The notes beneath the pieces were generated by a model. It made no database searches, was not told the DNA's origin, and saw only the letters and a program-made list of their open reading frames with translations. This document shows positions 60,862 through 64,000 of a DNA stretch of 64,000 nucleotides, piece after piece (the first letter of the stretch is position 1; every line of letters begins with the position of its first letter). The translations under genes were made by a program, and so were the position numbers. Location: the NCBI GenBank assembly GCA_050288105.1, contig JBNKDE010000001.1:434001-498000 (forward strand), read 5' to 3'. Source of the DNA: JACNJF01 sp050288105 (GTDB taxonomy: Bacteria; Pseudomonadota; Gammaproteobacteria; GCA-001735895).

Positions 60862-63549
60862 TCAGGAAATGCTGTAGCTAAACTTGCCTTCTTCGTCAAC
60901 ATCGACATGTATTTTTTCAATCGTTTTATTTTCAGCCAGACGAGACAGACATTCTGTTGCCATTTCTGGCAGCATGGTCCGCGTGAGAATGTTCTCTATG
61001 TTTCTGGCACCGGTATCGACTTCCTGACTCCTGGCTACGATATGCAGCATAACGTCTTCGTTGTAGCTAAATTCCGCGTTGTAGTGATCCTGAATTCTTT
61101 TCTGGATCTTGTTCATGTTGATACGGGTGATTTTTAACAGGTCTTCATCTCCCAGCGGATAATAAGGTATCAAAGTGGTTCTACCCAGAAAGGCCGGTTT
61201 GAAATAATTCAGTAACTGGGGACGAAAATTATCCAGCAAGACCTCAGGATCGGGTAAAGTTTCTGATTGTGCGCAGATGGCACGGATATGCTCCTCACCT
61301 GCGTTTGAAGTCATAATGATAATGGTATTTCTAAAATCAATATCACGACCTTCACCATCCTTGATAGTGCCCTTGTCAAACAGGTTGTAGAAGATATCCT
61401 GTACACCCGGATGGGCCTTCTCCATTTCGTCCAGTAGTACAATGCTATAGGGTTTGCGTCTGACGGCTTCAGTAAGTACGCCGCCCTCACCATAGCCGAC
61501 ATAACCCGGAGGCGATCCCAGTAGCATGGAAACCTTATGCTCCTCCTTGAACTCGGACATATTGATCGTCGTTACATTGTTTTCTCCACCGTATAAAACA
61601 TCCGCAAGCGCTAATGCGGTTTCTGTCTTACCCACACCACTGGAGCCAACCATAAAGAAAACGCCGATGGGCTTACGCGGGTCGGTGAGGCCGGCACGTG
61701 AGGTGCGGATACTTTGAGCAATAGATTCCAGTGCGTGCTGCTGACCTATAACACGTTCATTGAGTCGGTCTGCCAGATCCAGAATTGAGTTAATCTCGTC
61801 AGATACCATTTTGCCTACCGGTATTCCTGTCCAGTTGGCGACGACTTCGGCGATAGCCTGTTCGTCGACATTCACCTGTATCATCGGTTGACCGGCCTGT
61901 ACTTCGAGTAATTGCTGCATGAGTTCATGCAATTCTTTTTTGATACTGCTGCGTTCTTCTTCAGGTAACTGTTGCAAGGCATCGGGTTTGGCAGCTTCTT
62001 CTTCAGAAAGCCCCTGAGCGTGAAAATCATCTTCGATGCGAGACTGCAACTGGTGAATCTGTTGCACGATCTGTTTTTCTTTTTCCCATTGCGCAAACTG
62101 TACCTCCAGTTCACTTTTTAAATGGGCAGTTTCCTGTTGCAGTTTTTCGATGCGTTCATCACAGTTACCCAGCGTGGCATTTTCACGTTGTAGGGATATG
62201 ATATTGGTTTCGCTTTGCGTTATGCGCCTTTGCGTATCTTCGATGGCTGCAGGGGTTGCACTCTGGCTGAGTGCCACGCGCGCGCAGGCGGTATCGAGCA
62301 GGCTGACTGACTTGTCTGGTAGCTGTCGCGCGGTGATATAGCGACTGGATAACTTAACCGATGCCACTATCGCTTCATCCATGATACGCACGCCATGATG
62401 TATAGAGAGCATGGTGGAGATTGATCGCATCATATCTATTGCTTTTGCTTCGTCCGGTTCTTCTATTTTGACGACCTGGAAACGACGCGTCAGGGCAGGG
62501 TCGCGTTCAAAGTACTTTTTGTATTCAGCCCATGTAGTGGCGGCTATGGTTCTTAGTTCGCCACGTGCCAGCGCGGGTTTTAGCAGGTTTGCTGCATCTC
62601 CCTGGCCTTCCTTACCACCCGCACCGATCATGGTATGAGCCTCGTCGATGAACATAATGATAGGGTCGGGGGATGCCTTAACCTCAGCTATTACAGACTT
62701 CAGGCGGTTTTCAAATTCGCCTTTGACGCTGGCGCCAGCCTGTAACAGGCCGAGATCCAGACTGAGTACAGTGACACCACGTAAAGGCGCGGGAACATCA
62801 CCCGATGCAATGCGCAATGCAAAGCCTTCTACCACCGCGGTTTTTCCAACACCGGCTTCGCCGGTTAGAATCGGATTGTTCTGACGTCGACGAATCAGGA
62901 TATCAATAATCTGTCGTACTTCTTCATCACGGCCCAATACCGGGTCTATCTTACCGTTCTTGGCATCTTTGGTGAGATTGATAGTGAATTTGTCCAGCGA
63001 TGGTGTACTGGTGGGTGTCGCAGAGGCATTCGCCTGAGTACCTGAGGTATCACCAATGGCAGCGGAAACCGATTCTGAGGTGCTGCCGACGATTGCCGGC
63101 AATACCGCACGCAGTGACTCTGGCGCAATTTTATTGAGCTCGCCGGAGCATATTTCTGAAGAACGCCTGAGGTTATCGTCTAGCAGCAACGCAGCGAGAA
63201 TATGTGCAGATGTGGTCTGTGGATGGTTGTATTCCACTGAGGCGAGCATCCAGGCATTTTTACTTAATTCTACGACATTAGGTGAGAGTGCAGGTGCGCG
63301 GGTATTACCGGACTTAAATCGATCCAGTTCTTTATTTAGATCCGCCATTAGTCTGCCGCGGTCAAGCTCAAATTTCTCTACCAGAGCAACAATATCGCTA
63401 TCGGGTATTTCAAGTAGCTTAAGTATCCAGTGCTCAATCTCGACATTATAATGTGTGCGCGCCAGGCAGACACCAGCTGCTGCTTCCAGTCCCGCTCGGC
63501 AGTTTTCGTTGAGTTTTCCTACAAGAGATTTTAAATCGATAGTGATCAT
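60862..63549 (-). CDS. clpV: Type VI secretion system ATPase ClpV (TssH)
   Basis: 895 residues. The N-terminal Clp repeat domain spans about 1-150, followed by the first AAA+ module (Walker A GEAGVGKT, residues 230-237), a coiled-coil middle domain at about 420-540 and the second AAA+ module (Walker A GSSGVGKT, near 632) with MSEFKEEHKVSMLLGSPPGY. The adjacent tssG fixes it as ClpV rather than ClpB. It disassembles the contracted TssB/TssC sheath. The 100-base gap to tssG holds ATACAG/CTGTAT inverted words. Confidence 0.93.
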   Translation of the reverse strand: MITIDLKSLVGKLNENCRAGLEAAAGVCLARTHYNVEIEHWILKLLEIPDSDIVALVEKFELDRGRLMADLNKELDRFKSGNTRAPALSPNVVELSKNAWMLASVEYNHPQTTSAHILAALLLDDNLRRSSEICSGELNKIAPESLRAVLPAIVGSTSESVSAAIGDTSGTQANASATPTSTPSLDKFTINLTKDAKNGKIDPVLGRDEEVRQIIDILIRRRQNNPILTGEAGVGKTAVVEGFALRIASGDVPAPLRGVTVLSLDLGLLQAGASVKGEFENRLKSVIAEVKASPDPIIMFIDEAHTMIGAGGKEGQGDAANLLKPALARGELRTIAATTWAEYKKYFERDPALTRRFQVVKIEEPDEAKAIDMMRSISTMLSIHHGVRIMDEAIVASVKLSSRYITARQLPDKSVSLLDTACARVALSQSATPAAIEDTQRRITQSETNIISLQRENATLGNCDERIEKLQQETAHLKSELEVQFAQWEKEKQIVQQIHQLQSRIEDDFHAQGLSEEEAAKPDALQQLPEEERSSIKKELHELMQQLLEVQAGQPMIQVNVDEQAIAEVVANWTGIPVGKMVSDEINSILDLADRLNERVIGQQHALESIAQSIRTSRAGLTDPRKPIGVFFMVGSSGVGKTETALALADVLYGGENNVTTINMSEFKEEHKVSMLLGSPPGYVGYGEGGVLTEAVRRKPYSIVLLDEMEKAHPGVQDIFYNLFDKGTIKDGEGRDIDFRNTIIIMTSNAGEEHIRAICAQSETLPDPEVLLDNFRPQLLNYFKPAFLGRTTLIPYYPLGDEDLLKITRINMNKIQKRIQDHYNAEFSYNEDVMLHIVARSQEVDTGARNIENILTRTMLPEMATECLSRLAENKTIEKIHVDVDEEGKFSYSIS

Positions 63550-63649
63550 GTCTTATTCCCTAAAATCATTTTGACTTCATTGCATTTAAATTAATCTTTA
63601 ATACAGAGCGTGCTGACGTCCCTGTATAGCTTCTGTTTCAGTTGATAAC

Positions 63650-64000
63650 TCAGTTAAAGCGACTGGAGCTTATTGATAAGTCCTGTGTTTCATCAGGTCC
63701 ATAGTTAACTACCTTACTGGTTAACCAGCTATCCCAACCTATGACCGTAGGGGATTTTGCACTTAAGCTGATACGTTGGGGTTTGTCGCGTTTGTAAATC
63801 CTGATGCGAAATTCGTAATCGTTCTCCATACCTACATACATCCTGACAAGCTCATTTAAGGCTTTTAATGTGACCGTGCCGGGTGCAAAGCGACGTAATT
63901 GTGTCTTGTTTAAAGGACCCAGAATTATGCGGATTTTGCCCTGGGCAAACCAGCCTTTTTTACCAATCATCAGGGATCTGCCGAGTTGTGTATTCCTTCC
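63650..64000 (-). CDS. tssG: Type VI secretion baseplate protein TssG (3' part)
   Basis: The frame is open from the stop at 63650 to the window end, giving 116 residues of the C-terminal part. Visible TssG features are NTQLGRSLMIG, a GKIRIILGPL strand, LKALNELVRMYVG and VIGWDSWL. TssG is a baseplate component beside TssF and TssK. The start lies outside the window. Confidence 0.85.
   Translation of the reverse strand, partial: GRNTQLGRSLMIGKKGWFAQGKIRIILGPLNKTQLRRFAPGTVTLKALNELVRMYVGMENDYEFRIRIYKRDKPQRISLSAKSPTVIGWDSWLTSKVVNYGPDETQDLSISSSRFN

Noticed and set aside
63056..63451. 131-codon plus-strand frame inside clpV
   Set aside because: It is antisense to the ClpV N-terminal domain and its composition follows from that gene.

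Overview
The window looks like a chromosomal segment of a free-living, probably aquatic gammaproteobacterium. I infer this from the gene families (PhoB/PhoR, a monomeric NADP isocitrate dehydrogenase, a DUF6279 lipoprotein, AcrB-type pumps, an NDH-SelD fusion, a type VI secretion ClpV) and from an estimated G+C just under 50%. Coding density is high. I see no phage, insertion sequence or CRISPR array.

Layout. 1-2.3 kb: the end of a Pit-type phosphate transporter, then phoR and phoB on the minus strand behind a three-repeat Pho box. 2.4-6.8 kb: a chemoreceptor with a c-type heme motif in its periplasmic domain, downstream of a CHASE-PAS-GGDEF-EAL protein. 6.9-11.3 kb: an RND pump operon. 11.5-13.7 kb: a CBS-domain protein and a HerA-like ATPase. 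13.8-18.8 kb: hoxFUYHW, a soluble NAD-linked [NiFe] hydrogenase with its maturation protease. 19-22.5 kb: a solute-binding protein paired with a second GGDEF-EAL protein. 22.6-24.4 kb: a CBS protein overlapping an ArsB/NhaD-type permease. 24.5-30 kb: monomeric icd, a PlsB-like acyltransferase, a glutamine amidotransferase and a TauE/SafE permease. 30-34.7 kb: a cobalamin riboswitch and btuBFCD. 34.7-39.4 kb: acylphosphatase, a third GGDEF-EAL protein and a DUF599 membrane protein. 39.4-40.8 kb: tRNA-Pro(CGG) followed by a repeat element built from pieces of the tRNA, a hypothetical gene and a YbaK-type Cys-tRNA(Pro) deacylase. 41-45.4 kb: a second RND pump operon. 45.6-50.5 kb: a minus-strand set of response regulator, histidine kinase, TlpA-like thioredoxin, DUF4266 lipoprotein, DUF3570 protein and ApbE flavin transferase. 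50.6-55.7 kb: the NDH-SelD fusion, a DUF6279 lipoprotein and a SulP transporter. 55.7-60.8 kb: four overlapping genes for TPR-rich exported proteins and a small exported protein. 60.9-64 kb: clpV and the 3' part of tssG of a type VI secretion system.

The strongest candidate for a little-described system is the six-gene set at 45.6-50.5 kb. A two-component system sits directly upstream of a thioredoxin, a small lipoprotein ending in GGGCGCN, and a DUF3570 protein whose N-terminal region carries an Asp-Ala-Leu-Thr-Gly-Ser-Ser stretch close to the known ApbE flavinylation motif; the last gene is ApbE itself. Three helically phased GTTAAT repeats lie at the junction between the kinase gene and the thioredoxin gene. 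I infer a regulated, covalently flavinylated envelope redox module. Second in interest are the tRNA-Pro-derived repeat element (resembling in layout the terminal repeats of E. coli tyrT) and the TPR operon next to the type VI genes.

Signalling is prominent: three GGDEF-EAL proteins with different sensory domains and intact catalytic motifs, one heme-type chemoreceptor and two OmpR-type two-component systems.
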